64,000 nt of DNA, from the NCBI GenBank assembly GCA_035946625.1, contig DASYZE010000018.1:10303-74302 (forward strand), in the 5' to 3' direction. The position numbers and the translations under genes were made by a program. Origin of the DNA: DASYXZ01 sp035946625 (lineage in GTDB: Bacteria; Acidobacteriota; Terriglobia; UBA7540). Under the pieces are notes generated by a model, which saw nothing but the letters and a program-made list of their open reading frames with translations, had not been told where the DNA came from and did not search any database. Every line of letters starts with the position of its first letter. The first letter of the stretch is position 1. Below are positions 35,228 through 44,528 of the stretch, in pieces.

Positions 35228-37834
35228 CTACTCTTCGCGCAGCACCTGCATGGGTTCCACGCGGGCGGCGCGGAAGGCGGGCAGCAGCGAGGCGATGGCG
35301 GCCACTCCAAGGACGATCAAGACCACGCCGGAAAATGTTACGGCGTCTAACGGCGACACACCGTAAAGCATTCCGACCAGCAAACGACCAAACCCTGCCG
35401 ACAGGACCAATCCCGCCAGGCATCCGAGGAGCGAAACTCGCACGCCTTGCAGGAAGAACTGCCTCACGATCTGGCCCGGCATGGCGCCGAGGGCGAGACG
35501 CAATCCAACCTCGCGCCGCCGCACGCTCACAAAATAGCTGAGAGTTCCGTAGAGGCCGATGCAGGCCAGGGAAATTGCGGTCAACGCGAAGAACGTCAGC
35601 AGGACGGTGCGCAGGCGCGTCTCCGCAAACGCGTCGCCCAGGTGCTGTTCCAGCGGCATGATGTCAAACACCGAACGGGCAGGTTCGATTTCATGAAGTT
35701 TGCGCCGAACCGTTTCCGCCATCGTCACCGGTTCGGTGCGGGTTCGGATCAGGAAATATGGATCCGGCATGGGAGCGCTGAAGCACCAATAAACCACCGG
35801 GCCGGGGGCGTGGTTGATGCCCTGCTCCCGGGCGTCCGCAACCATTCCGTGAATATTGCCGGTGGGAAGGAACGAGTGAGGCGGCGCCAGAAGCTGGTGG
35901 CCCATCACCGGCGATGACGGCAGATAGGCGGCGGCAAAACTTCGATTCACCAGAACGCACACGGGGCCGGGCTCGCCCGAGTTCTTCGGGCAAAGTTCAC
36001 CGGCCAGCAGGGGAATCCGCATGGTGGCGAAATAGGAAGGTGACACGAAACGGCTCTCAGCCACAATTGGATGCTCGAGGTCTGCCTGTCCCTCGCTCAA
36101 CTTCAACTCAGTTTGAAGTTGCGTCGGCACTCCGGGCAAGTTGGCGGAGGTGGCTGCCGCTTCCACGCCCGGAACGGCGTCGAGATAATCCAGGTCCTTG
36201 TAGATTCGTTGGGTAAGACCCTTCATGTCTCCGGTTTCTCCCCACCCGGCGCTGATGTGCAACGTCAGAACGTGCGCGGTCTCAAACCCGGGCGAGACGC
36301 GGCCCAATTCCTGGAAGCTTCGCAGCAGCAGTCCCGCTCCCGCCAGCAGCGTCACCGCCAGCATCACCTGGATCCCCACCAGCAGCCATTGCAGGGGATT
36401 GCGCGCCGAAACCTGGGTGCGGCCCGCCTGGGCGAGTGATCCAGAAAGGTTGTGGCGCGTGGCGCGCAAGGCGGGAAGCAGCGCGCTCAGCAGCGTGGCC
36501 GCCAGCGCGCAGGCCAGCGAGTAGAGAACGATGCGGAAATCGAGATGAACTTCCGCGAGCCGGGGTAGGTCGGCGGCGAGAGAGCGAAACACCTTGGACG
36601 CAGCGCCTGCCACTAATAAACCGAGCGCGGCCCCGAACACGGCCAGGACCAGCGCTTCAGTCAGCAACTGAGCCACCAAAATGGGGCGCGTGGCGCCCAG
36701 AGAAAATCGAATGGCGATTTCGTGCTGCCGCTGCGTGGCGCGGGCGAGCAGCAAGGCCGCGATGTTGGTGCAGGCAATCAAAAGCAGCAGGGTCACGGAG
36801 CCGAAGAGAATCCACAGCGATTCGCGCACGCCGCCCACCATGGTTTCCTTGTAAGGCGAGATGCGGACCGCGATCTGCTCGTCCGTCTTGGGAAATTGTT
36901 TGGCGAGCTGCGCCTGCACCGTCTCCATATTTGCCTGGGCTTGCTCCACCGTAACTCCGGGCTCCAAACGCCCCAGGGCGTTGAACCATGTGGACGCCCT
37001 GCTTTGCGCGTAGGGCGCATCCATGGGAACGGGGGACCAGATGTCCGCCTCAATGCCGGTGAAACGGAGCGACGCGGGCAAGACGCCAACGATGGTGGCC
37101 GAATCTTTTCCGAACCAAAGCTTTTTGCCCAGAACGTGTGGATCAGCTCCGAAACGGCGCCGCCAATAAAGGTCGCTGAGCAGCACCGCGGAGGGTCCGC
37201 CGAACCGGCTTTCTTCCGGAGTGAAATCGCGGCCCAGCTCCGGGCCGATTCCCCACATTTCGAAAAAGCGCGGCGTCACCAGGCCCTCTGTAACTTTCTC
37301 CGGGAGCGAGCCGGACGTTTCAGAGCTGTCCTGGGTGTAATACCCGGCGATGGCCTGGAACACTGAGTTCATGCGGTTCCAATCTTCCAGCCGGACCGGG
37401 GCCACGGCGGTCTCCGGATTTTTGAGCTTGGGATTGATTTGGTCGAGCTTCATCAGTTGATCGCCGTCCGGAAACGGCAGGGGCTTTAGGAGAATGGCAT
37501 CGATGGCGGAAAACACCGCGCTGTTGGCGCCGATGCCGAGGGCGAGAGTTAAGATGACGGTGAGGGAAAACATCGGCGATTTGCGCATAAAGCGCAGCGC
37601 GGACCTCAAGTTGGCCAGCGTGGTTTCTATCGCCGCTACGCGGTAGACATCGCGCAATTCTTCCTTGATCTGCTCCCTGCCGCCGAAAGCAAGCATCGCC
37701 TGCCGGTGTGCTTCCTCGGGCGACATGCCGGCGGCGATGTGGGCGTCCTTCAATTCGTCGATGTGAAAGGCAAGCTCGGGATCCAGTTGCACTTCGCGTT
37801 TACGTCTTCGCGAGAGAAAATCCCACCGCGCCAT
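35228..37834 (-). CDS. ADOP-type duplicated ABC permease, second copy
   Basis: An 868-residue relative of the permease at 19896. Order: cytoplasmic leader (LDPELAFHIDELKDAHIAAG), helix with LTLALGIGANSAVFSAIDAI, MacB-type domain, FtsX bundle (HEIAIRFSLGATRPILVAQL), a second MacB-type domain, and a second FtsX bundle ending PAFRAARVEPMQVLREE. The ATG at 37834 has AGGAGGT 7 bases upstream. It lies 20 bp after a PadR gene on the same strand. The pair interrupts the chemosensory region and is not obviously connected to it. Confidence 0.9.
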   Translation of the reverse strand: MARWDFLSRRRKREVQLDPELAFHIDELKDAHIAAGMSPEEAHRQAMLAFGGREQIKEELRDVYRVAAIETTLANLRSALRFMRKSPMFSLTVILTLALGIGANSAVFSAIDAILLKPLPFPDGDQLMKLDQINPKLKNPETAVAPVRLEDWNRMNSVFQAIAGYYTQDSSETSGSLPEKVTEGLVTPRFFEMWGIGPELGRDFTPEESRFGGPSAVLLSDLYWRRRFGADPHVLGKKLWFGKDSATIVGVLPASLRFTGIEADIWSPVPMDAPYAQSRASTWFNALGRLEPGVTVEQAQANMETVQAQLAKQFPKTDEQIAVRISPYKETMVGGVRESLWILFGSVTLLLLIACTNIAALLLARATQRQHEIAIRFSLGATRPILVAQLLTEALVLAVFGAALGLLVAGAASKVFRSLAADLPRLAEVHLDFRIVLYSLACALAATLLSALLPALRATRHNLSGSLAQAGRTQVSARNPLQWLLVGIQVMLAVTLLAGAGLLLRSFQELGRVSPGFETAHVLTLHISAGWGETGDMKGLTQRIYKDLDYLDAVPGVEAAATSANLPGVPTQLQTELKLSEGQADLEHPIVAESRFVSPSYFATMRIPLLAGELCPKNSGEPGPVCVLVNRSFAAAYLPSSPVMGHQLLAPPHSFLPTGNIHGMVADAREQGINHAPGPVVYWCFSAPMPDPYFLIRTRTEPVTMAETVRRKLHEIEPARSVFDIMPLEQHLGDAFAETRLRTVLLTFFALTAISLACIGLYGTLSYFVSVRRREVGLRLALGAMPGQIVRQFFLQGVRVSLLGCLAGLVLSAGFGRLLVGMLYGVSPLDAVTFSGVVLIVLGVAAIASLLPAFRAARVEPMQVLREE

Positions 37835-37854
37835 TGGCACACCTCCTATTTACT

Positions 37855-38190
37855 CTATTGCGCCGACTCCAGGATGACGGTTACGGCGCCCGCCAGCCGC
37901 CGCCAACTCGATTGCTCCCGGGTCAGTTGCTTCCGCCCTTTGGACGACAATTTGTAAAACTTGGCTTGCCGTCCATTCTCGGACTGCCCCCAGTCCGCCT
38001 CCAGCCAGCCGCGCTTTTCCAGCCGGTGCAGCGCCGGGTAGAGTGAGCCTTGTTGGACTTGAAGAGCTTCGCGGGAGATCTGGCGGATGCGCTGGGATAT
38101 GCCATATCCGTGAATGGGACCCAGCGCCACAATTTTTAAGATGAGCATGTCAAGAGTGCCTTGCAACAACTCCGATTTTTCGATGGGCAT
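37855..38190 (-). CDS. PadR-family transcriptional regulator, second copy
   Basis: A 111-residue winged-helix protein with LQGTLDMLILKIVALGPIHG, GSLYPALHRLEKRGWLEAD and KFYKLSSKGRKQL. AGGAGG precedes the ATG. It shares the same genetic arrangement with its permease as the pair at 19498-22598, and its own promoter also contains an inverted repeat. Confidence 0.92.
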   Translation of the reverse strand: MPIEKSELLQGTLDMLILKIVALGPIHGYGISQRIRQISREALQVQQGSLYPALHRLEKRGWLEADWGQSENGRQAKFYKLSSKGRKQLTREQSSWRRLAGAVTVILESAQ

Positions 38191-38207
38191 CGCGCCTCCT
38201 AGACACT

Positions 38208-38241
38208 CTACAGGTCTACGCTTCTATCTGTAGAATGTCAA
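38208..38241 (-). promoter_or_regulatory. Promoter and operator-like repeat of second PadR gene
   Basis: On the minus strand TTGACA (38241-38236) lies upstream of the inverted pair CTACAG (38233-38228) and CTGTAG (38213-38208). The -10 is weak (TAGACC at 17-bp spacing). The repeat between -35 and +1 suggests autorepression. Confidence 0.45.
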
Positions 38242-38300
38242 GGAGAGAGACGCAGGGGAAGGACTCAAGGGGAAATGGCCGGCAGCGGAAACTCCCAGCC

Positions 38301-38348
38301 CCCAAAAAACAACAAGAGCCGGGCAGGATTGGGTTCCTGCCAGGCTCT
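38301..38348 (-). terminator. Terminator of the minus-strand TonB-C gene
   Basis: On the minus strand the hairpin AGAGCCTGGCAGGA...TCCTGCCCGGCTCT is followed by TGTTGTTTTTTGG, a T-rich tail. It lies about 150 bp past the stop of the gene at 38497. Confidence 0.65.
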
Positions 38349-38496
38349 GGGGATGTCACCAAGCTGAGACCGAAATTAACCTTCGGGTGCCAGCGCTGAG
38401 GCTGCTTCGAGTTGGGGTTTTTCGTACGCCAGGAACCAGGTTACGGAGCAGGTCCTTTGCCACCCTGGCGAGTCCGAGTTTTGTGCTGAACCCCAA

Positions 38497-38823
38497 TTAG
38501 TCGGGCAGCTTAAAGTTGATATCAATCGGAACCAGGGAAGTGTCCTTGGCTGGTTCGTATTGCCACTGTTTGACGCAATCGACGACCGTGGATTTCAAGA
38601 GCGGATTGCCACTCACCACAATAACGTTATTGACCTTTCCTGTGCTGTCTACAACAGCTTCCACCTTCACCGTGCCTTCCACGTGCATTTTGAGCGCTAA
38701 CTCGGGGTACTTGGGCTGCACCACCTTTTTGGGCCTTCGAGCTTCAGCGCCCTTCATGGTTGCAACCTGCAAAAAAATGCCTGCCACGAGGGCAACCAAA
38801 ACCAAAGACTTACGATTTCTCAT
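38497..38823 (-). CDS. Stand-alone periplasmic TonB C-terminal domain protein
   Basis: A 108-residue protein with a signal sequence (SLVLVALVAGIFLQVATM) and a TonB C-terminal domain (VQPKYPELALKMHVEGTVKV ... VVSGNPLLKSTVVDCVKQWQYEP). It lacks a proline linker and has at most an N-terminal helix, so it cannot span the periplasm like TonB. It may be an accessory or regulatory domain. Its promoter would lie in the unannotated region to its right. Confidence 0.82.
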   Translation of the reverse strand: MRNRKSLVLVALVAGIFLQVATMKGAEARRPKKVVQPKYPELALKMHVEGTVKVEAVVDSTGKVNNVIVVSGNPLLKSTVVDCVKQWQYEPAKDTSLVPIDINFKLPD

Positions 38824-39480
38824 CCTTAATCTCCTCTAATGTAGTTCAAGGAAGCTTTGAAAGCCTCCTCGGGATTACCTCTACGGTTACTGCTTTCGAT
38901 CTGGGCTGGCGTACGCCCCATTCGAGAGCATGATCATCCGCTGGGTACTTAAGCACCAGAGTTGCCAAAGTCCGCCCCACGCTGGAACAATCGCCAGAGT
39001 ATTCAATCGGTTGTGCTTGCGCCCTGGAGGATCCGCTCACCAGCCTGGCATGAATCTCCCTGGTGGATGCTTCCCGTCCAGCTTTTAGACGGTTTGCCCG
39101 AACGCGAGCGGCAAGGGGAAAGGCGGCTGCCCCCGCTAAGTGATGCCTCGCGAACGACCTGGGGCCAAATTTTCGCCTCGGCGGCGTCTGGTACGCGGCG
39201 TGCTTACCAGGGCAGCGAGTGCGGCCAATCCTTCGAGAGCCGGGGGGACTGAGGCCGTTGCAGCGCGGGTTAAGGACAGGGATGAAGTAACTGGAGACTC
39301 CGCCGCATGAAATTGTGGGCTCTGAAAAAGGGAGGCGCAATTGGCGCTTTAAGGAGCCGGTGAATCTGAAAGCCGGTGCCAACACGCAGCCGAACGCCGA
39401 AGAATTAGTTGCTACCAATACACACCTTTGCCCGGACGCGGCAATGGGAAAATTGATCTGAGAACAAGGAGTAGATCGAT
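38824..39480. other. 657-bp region without a recognised gene upstream of the MCP gene
   Basis: The GC-rich middle part (39060-39260) has several short inverted segments, but I could not match a known riboswitch or RNA family. Open frames on either strand lack protein features. AAGGAG before the MCP start is the only clear signal. Confidence 0.4.
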
Positions 39481-41343
39481 ATGAGGAATTTTGGGATCGG
39501 AAAGAAAATAGCCTTCGGCCTGAGCTTGGTGGTGGCCTTGATGGTCATCGTGGCCGGTTCAGGCTATTGGGCATTGAATGTTACCAACACCACCATTCAG
39601 AGAATCCTGGGCAAAGACTCGAACCTGACCACCAACGCCCTGCTCGCACGCATACGGATTCTTGACCTGCGCCGCTTTGAGAAAGATTACGAGTTGAACA
39701 TGGGCGACAAGAAGGAGCAAGCCGGATATTTCTCCAAGTGGTCTGACTCGCTGGATGATCTCCAGGCCCGGCTTGGAGATTTGGACAAGTATTCCGTCAC
39801 GCCGCAGGACAAAGCTGTTGTCCAGGAAATGCAGAATGATCTGGCCACCTACCTTACCGGATACAGAGCGATGAAAAGCGGGGTTGACGCCGGCACCCTG
39901 CGCACGCCTCAGGATGCGAATCACTTCATCACGAAATACAAGGATGCCATCCACACCATGGAAGATACCTCTCAGGCCTTTGCCATGGACAACATTGACC
40001 GGACGAACGCCCAGGGCGCCAACGTTGCGGCGGTGGAAAAGCGAACGGTGTTCCTGCTGGCAGGCTTCCTGGCTGCCGCCATTATCCTGAGCTTCTTCAT
40101 CACGGTTGTGCTCCGGCGGAGCATTGTCAATCCTCTGGCGGAAGCCATGCAGGTTGCGGACCGCGTGGCCGCGGGCGATCTGGCCCACGACGTCAAAGTG
40201 AATCGCACCGATGAAATCGGCAGATTGCTCAAATCCAACAAGGAAATGGTCCACTCTTTGCGCGGGATGGCAACGGTTGCGGAAGGCATCGCCGCCGGCG
40301 ACTTGACCGTCAATGTAAAGCCGCAGTCCGATAAAGACGTGCTGGGCAACGCCTTCTTCTCCATGACCACGAAACTTAAACAAGTGATCGCGGAAGTGCG
40401 TGAGGCGGCCAACGTGGTGACCTCCGGGTCATCGCAGGTGAACGCCTCCGCCCAACAGCTTTCCAGCGGCACCAGCGAACAGGCTGCGTCGGTGGAAGAG
40501 ACCACTTCCAGCCTGGAAGAGATGAACGCTTCCATCACCCAGAATGCCGAGAACAGCCGTCAAACCGAACAAATGGCGCTCAAGGTCATCAAGGATGCCG
40601 AAGAGAGTGGGAAAGCGGTGAAGGAAACCGTGGATGCCATGAAGGCCATTGCGGAAAAAATCTCTATCATTGAAGAGATCGCCTACCAGACCAACCTCCT
40701 GGCTCTAAACGCCGCGATTGAGGCGGCCCGGGCTGGCGAGCATGGCAAAGGTTTTGCCGTGGTCGCCACCGAAGTCCGCAAGTTGGCGGAACGCAGCCAG
40801 ACGGCCGCTCAGGAAATCAGCGGCCTGGCCGGTTCGAGCGTGAAGATCTCCGAGCGCTCCGGGACGCTGCTTGCGGAACTCGTGCCCACCATCAAGAAGA
40901 CCACCGAACTGGTGCAGGAAGTCTCGGCCGCTTCGAACGAACAATCGTCGGGCGTCGGCCAGATCAACCGTGCCATGAGCCAGGTGGACCAGGTGACACA
41001 ACAAAACGCGTCGGCAGCGGAAGAACTCGCTTCGACGTCGGAAGAGATGGCCTCGCAGGCTGAATCATTGCAGCAACTAATGGGCTTCTTCCGCTTGGGC
41101 GATCATGACCAGGCCCAATCCACCCGGCAGCAGCCTGCCCCCTCGGCGCGAACTTCATTTGCGCAAACCCGCACGCCCGCGCCTCAGGCTGCCCCGCGCA
41201 ATTCGGGAGCCCGGAGCGGACCTTCAACCTTTAACGACAGCCAATCCAACTCGGAGAGCAAATCCGAGGGCGCGGCTTACAAACCCAATGGCTCGGGTAA
41301 ACCCAAGAGCGACTCTGGCGAACGCGAGTTCGTCCAATTCTAA
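39481..41343 (+). CDS. Methyl-accepting chemotaxis protein
   Basis: A 620-residue transmembrane chemoreceptor. Order: TM1 (about 9-30), a four-helix-bundle-like periplasmic domain (about 31-185), TM2 (FLLAGFLAAAIILSFFITVV), HAMP region (VADRVAAGDLAHDVKVNRTD) with a second HAMP-like repeat, and the signalling hairpin whose tip reads EEIAYQTNLLALNAAIEAAR then AGEHGKGFAVVATEVRKLAE. The C-terminus is a 75-residue Ser/Pro/Gln-rich tail ending EREFVQF, without a clear NWETF-type tether. CheW follows 15 bp later. Confidence 0.95.
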   Translation: MRNFGIGKKIAFGLSLVVALMVIVAGSGYWALNVTNTTIQRILGKDSNLTTNALLARIRILDLRRFEKDYELNMGDKKEQAGYFSKWSDSLDDLQARLGDLDKYSVTPQDKAVVQEMQNDLATYLTGYRAMKSGVDAGTLRTPQDANHFITKYKDAIHTMEDTSQAFAMDNIDRTNAQGANVAAVEKRTVFLLAGFLAAAIILSFFITVVLRRSIVNPLAEAMQVADRVAAGDLAHDVKVNRTDEIGRLLKSNKEMVHSLRGMATVAEGIAAGDLTVNVKPQSDKDVLGNAFFSMTTKLKQVIAEVREAANVVTSGSSQVNASAQQLSSGTSEQAASVEETTSSLEEMNASITQNAENSRQTEQMALKVIKDAEESGKAVKETVDAMKAIAEKISIIEEIAYQTNLLALNAAIEAARAGEHGKGFAVVATEVRKLAERSQTAAQEISGLAGSSVKISERSGTLLAELVPTIKKTTELVQEVSAASNEQSSGVGQINRAMSQVDQVTQQNASAAEELASTSEEMASQAESLQQLMGFFRLGDHDQAQSTRQQPAPSARTSFAQTRTPAPQAAPRNSGARSGPSTFNDSQSNSESKSEGAAYKPNGSGKPKSDSGEREFVQF

Positions 41344-41358
41344 GGAGGGAGAAACCCA

Positions 41359-41901
41359 ATGCCTGGCACAATTGAAGCAACCGAACAAACGCAGTTCCTG
41401 ACCTTCCTCCTGGCCGATGAATCCTACGCGGTCAGCATCCTCCGGGTGAGGGAGATCATCGAGTATGACACGCTGACCCGGGTTCCCAATATGCCGACCA
41501 GCATCCGCGGGGTCATTAACCTGCGGGGCGCGGTGGTTCCGGTGGTGGATCTGGGAATACGTTTTGGTCTTCGCGACAGTCGCGTCACCAAACGGACCTG
41601 CGTGATCATTGCCGAAGTCGAAGTGGGCGGAGAGCGGGTGGTGATGGGGCTGATGGCTGATGCGGTCAGCCAGGTTATTGACCTGCAACCTTCCGAGATT
41701 GAGCCGCCTCCGGCCTTTGGGACTCGTGTCCGGGTGGACTTTCTGAAGGGCCTGGGAAAGATCGGGAAGAAATTTGTCCTGATCCTCGACCTGGACCGTG
41801 CTTTGTCCAACACTGACCTGCTGGCCGTGGCCGATGCCCAAAAGGTCACCATGCAATCGGCAGAGGGCGTTGAGCAGCAGATCTGCGCCACAGCCAACTA
41901 G
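41359..41901 (+). CDS. cheW: Chemotaxis coupling protein CheW
   Basis: A 180-residue adaptor linking receptors to CheA. FLTFLLADESYAVSILRVRE, VPNMPTSIRGVINLRGAVVP and VVDLGIRFGL are the CheW signature. A longer C-terminus than usual (about 30 residues after LILDLDRAL) is unassigned. AGGAGGGAG precedes the ATG. It lies between the MCP and cheR genes. Confidence 0.95.
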   Translation: MPGTIEATEQTQFLTFLLADESYAVSILRVREIIEYDTLTRVPNMPTSIRGVINLRGAVVPVVDLGIRFGLRDSRVTKRTCVIIAEVEVGGERVVMGLMADAVSQVIDLQPSEIEPPPAFGTRVRVDFLKGLGKIGKKFVLILDLDRALSNTDLLAVADAQKVTMQSAEGVEQQICATAN

Positions 41902-42127
41902 GCCCGTCAAGGTGGAGGTTGAGCCGGGCGAAACGCTCGACGAGCGACCCCGGATCAGACGAGCCTTCCAGCGCTCCGGCTCTGGGTCTGGCCGATTGGC
42001 CACACCCAGGGCGCGGGGCCCACCCTCAACATTAAAGGTAAATACTGATTGAAATGCCGATGGATGGGCGTACGCGTTGCCCGCTTGGAATTTGAAATTC
42101 TTCAGCCCCTGGGACAGGTGAAGCTAG

Positions 42128-43039
42128 GTGAGCGAAATCTTTTCCGATCTCGAAATGAATCAGGCCCGCACCGACACGTTCGCATTGATTTCGCAAACCG
42201 TCACCGATGCCGACTTTGAGTTATTTCAACGGATGATTGAAAAAGAGACGGGCATCTATCTGGCTCCGGCCAAGAAGACCCTGCTGATCGGGCGGCTTTC
42301 CCGCCGCTTGCGCGACTTGGGCGTTCCCTCCCTTCGCAAATACTATAAGCGTGTGCTGGCCGATCCGGCCGAGCATACTCACATGGTCGATTGCATATCG
42401 ACCAATGAAACCCAGTTTTTCCGCGAACCGCTCCATTTCGAATTTATGGAACGCCAGATCTTCCCTCGATGGAGGGAGCAAGCGGCCGCGGGAGAGCGGC
42501 CGCGAAAAATCCGGGTGTGGAGCGCCGGCTGCTCGACGGGCGAAGAGCCGTATTCGATCGCCATGACGCTCCGCCATCACTTTCCCCACGCGGCCGGATG
42601 GCAGATCGAAATTCTGGCCACCGACATTTCCACCCGCGTGCTGGCGCGCGCGCGCGCGGGCATTTGGCCGGTGGAAAAGGCTTCGCACATCCCCGCGCCC
42701 TATTTGAAATCCTTTATGCTGCGGGGGACGGGCTCCCAACAGGGCAGGATGAAAGCGGGACCTGAAATCCAAAGAGCAATCCGCTTCGAGTATCTCAACT
42801 TGTTGGAGCAGGCTGCCTTGCCGCACTCCGCGCCTTACGACTTGATCTTGTGTCGCAACGTGTTGATTTATTTTCAGTCCGATAAAAAGTTACAAGTCGT
42901 TCGCGGCTTGTTGAGTCACCTGACCGCGGACGGTTACTTGTTTGTGGGACATTCCGAAAGCCTGAACCATCTGACCGATTGCGTGCGCAGTATTGTGCCC
43001 ACCGTTTACGTCCAAACCCCAGCTCGGAAGGGGAAATAA
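42128..43039 (+). CDS. cheR: Chemoreceptor methyltransferase CheR, canonical copy
   Basis: A 303-residue enzyme with all standard motifs: N-terminal helices (LLIGRLSRRLRDLG), TNETQFFREP, VWSAGCSTGEEPYSIAM, EILATDISTRVLARA, DLILCRNVLIYF and YLFVGHSESLN. It methylates MCP glutamates. The start is GTG; cheB begins one base after its stop codon. Compare the divergent copy at 26418. Confidence 0.95.
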   Translation: MSEIFSDLEMNQARTDTFALISQTVTDADFELFQRMIEKETGIYLAPAKKTLLIGRLSRRLRDLGVPSLRKYYKRVLADPAEHTHMVDCISTNETQFFREPLHFEFMERQIFPRWREQAAAGERPRKIRVWSAGCSTGEEPYSIAMTLRHHFPHAAGWQIEILATDISTRVLARARAGIWPVEKASHIPAPYLKSFMLRGTGSQQGRMKAGPEIQRAIRFEYLNLLEQAALPHSAPYDLILCRNVLIYFQSDKKLQVVRGLLSHLTADGYLFVGHSESLNHLTDCVRSIVPTVYVQTPARKGK

Positions 43040-44239
43040 GTGGTTCCAGAACAGAATCTGAACAGAACGGCAGTTCTTGGCTCGACTCCCGGAGGAGCAA
43101 ATGTTTCCCATCCAACCTCGCGCGGTGGGATCGATGTGTTGGTGGTGGATGATTCGGCGGTGGTGCGCCAGGTGATGGCCACCGTTCTGGCCCAAGAGCC
43201 CGGAATGCGAATCACCGTGGCCGCCGACCCGCTAATCGCCATGGACAAAATGAAGCGGATGCGGCCCGATGTGATTCTGCTGGATTTGGAAATGCCGCGC
43301 ATGGATGGGCTCACCTTCCTGCGCAAGATCATGGCTGAAGATCCCATCCCGGTGGTGGTTTGTTCCGCGCTGGCGCCCCCCGGCTCGGATGTTGCCCTGA
43401 GCGCGTTTGACGATGGCGCCATCGATGTGATCACCAAGCCGACGGTGGGGGTGAAGGGATTTCTCTACGAGTCCGCCATTCTGTTGATTGACACCGTGCG
43501 CTCCGCCTCGCAGGCTCGCGTTCGCCGCCGTGCCTATCCTCACCTCCCCACCGTGCCCAAGCACTCGGCGGACGCGGTTCTCCCCAATCGCAAGACTCCT
43601 GCCTTGCGGGTCACCACAGACAAGGTGGTGGTGCTGGGCGCGTCCACCGGCGGCACCGAGGCCATCCTGGAATTTTTGGCGCCCATGCCTCCGGACTCAC
43701 CTGCCATCGTTATTGTGCAGCATATGCCGGAGGTCTTCACGGCAGGATTCGCGCGACGCCTGGATTCCATGTGCCACATCGAAGTTAAAGAAGCGGCCAA
43801 TGGAGACCGGGTCCTGCAAGGCCGCGCGCTTATCGCCCCCGGAAACCGCCACACCGTCCTGCGGCGAAGCGGCGGTCACTACGTGGTGGAAGTCACCGAC
43901 GGCCCGCTGGTCTCCCGCCACCGGCCCAGTGTCGACGTTTTGTTCCGGTCCGCGGCCCAGGCGGCAGGCCCCAATGCCATCGGCGTCATCATGACCGGCA
44001 TGGGCGATGACGGGGCGGCGGGCTTGCTGGAAATGAAAGAGGCCGGGGCCTGGACCATCGCCCAGGATGAGGCCTCCTGTGTGGTTTTCGGAATGCCCAA
44101 GGAAGCCATCGAGCGGGGCGCGGTAAATGAAGTTTGTTCGATTGCGAATCTGAACCCGAAAGTCCTGGAAAGAATTCGGCCGGCGATGGCAAGCCCAAAA
44201 AATTCAACCCTGGCTTCGACTGACTTTGCTCGATCTTAA
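43040..44239 (+). CDS. cheB: Protein-glutamate methylesterase CheB
   Basis: A 399-residue two-domain enzyme. The receiver has LVVDDSAVVRQVM, phospho-Asp in ILLDLEMPRMDG and CSALAPPG; the methylesterase has the catalytic Ser in VLGASTGGTEA, His in IVQHMP and Asp in VIMTGMGDDGAAG. It reverses CheR methylation when phosphorylated by CheA. The start is GTG with GGAAGGGG upstream, directly after cheR. Confidence 0.95.
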   Translation: MVPEQNLNRTAVLGSTPGGANVSHPTSRGGIDVLVVDDSAVVRQVMATVLAQEPGMRITVAADPLIAMDKMKRMRPDVILLDLEMPRMDGLTFLRKIMAEDPIPVVVCSALAPPGSDVALSAFDDGAIDVITKPTVGVKGFLYESAILLIDTVRSASQARVRRRAYPHLPTVPKHSADAVLPNRKTPALRVTTDKVVVLGASTGGTEAILEFLAPMPPDSPAIVIVQHMPEVFTAGFARRLDSMCHIEVKEAANGDRVLQGRALIAPGNRHTVLRRSGGHYVVEVTDGPLVSRHRPSVDVLFRSAAQAAGPNAIGVIMTGMGDDGAAGLLEMKEAGAWTIAQDEASCVVFGMPKEAIERGAVNEVCSIANLNPKVLERIRPAMASPKNSTLASTDFARS

Positions 44240-44528
44240 TACGGCCGGGCACCCTGCGGCCGCAACACGGCAGGTTTAAATTGGTTGGTGTATAATCCCT
44301 TAAAACCGAGGTCACGTACGGAAATTCATCCTGAGGCGGAATTCGGTTCGGGTCCCAGGAAACAACACTGGGGGTGTCAGTTTTCTTCGATCCTGGCCTG
44401 GGTGCAAGGGTCGAGATTGTTGCAAGTTGGCTGGCGGCATCAGGAGTTTCCGCGATTTTTAGGATGAACCATCGATCTGGTCCGGCTCGACGCTTGAGTT
44501 GGGCTCTCCTGTTGCTTTTGGAGGTTTG

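Noticed and set aside
38846..39418. A 190-codon minus-strand frame upstream of the TonB-C gene
   Set aside because: No domain, no signal peptide, no good start; patches of plausible sequence do not match a family I know.
38890..39480. Cobalamin or c-di-GMP riboswitch before the TonB-C or MCP gene
   Set aside because: I looked for the conserved cores of both classes on both strands and did not find them.
44291..44296. TATAAT as promoter of the giant kinase
   Set aside because: It is a perfect -10 hexamer, but no acceptable -35 element lies at 16-18 bp and it is about 230 bp from the start codon; too weak to list as a promoter.
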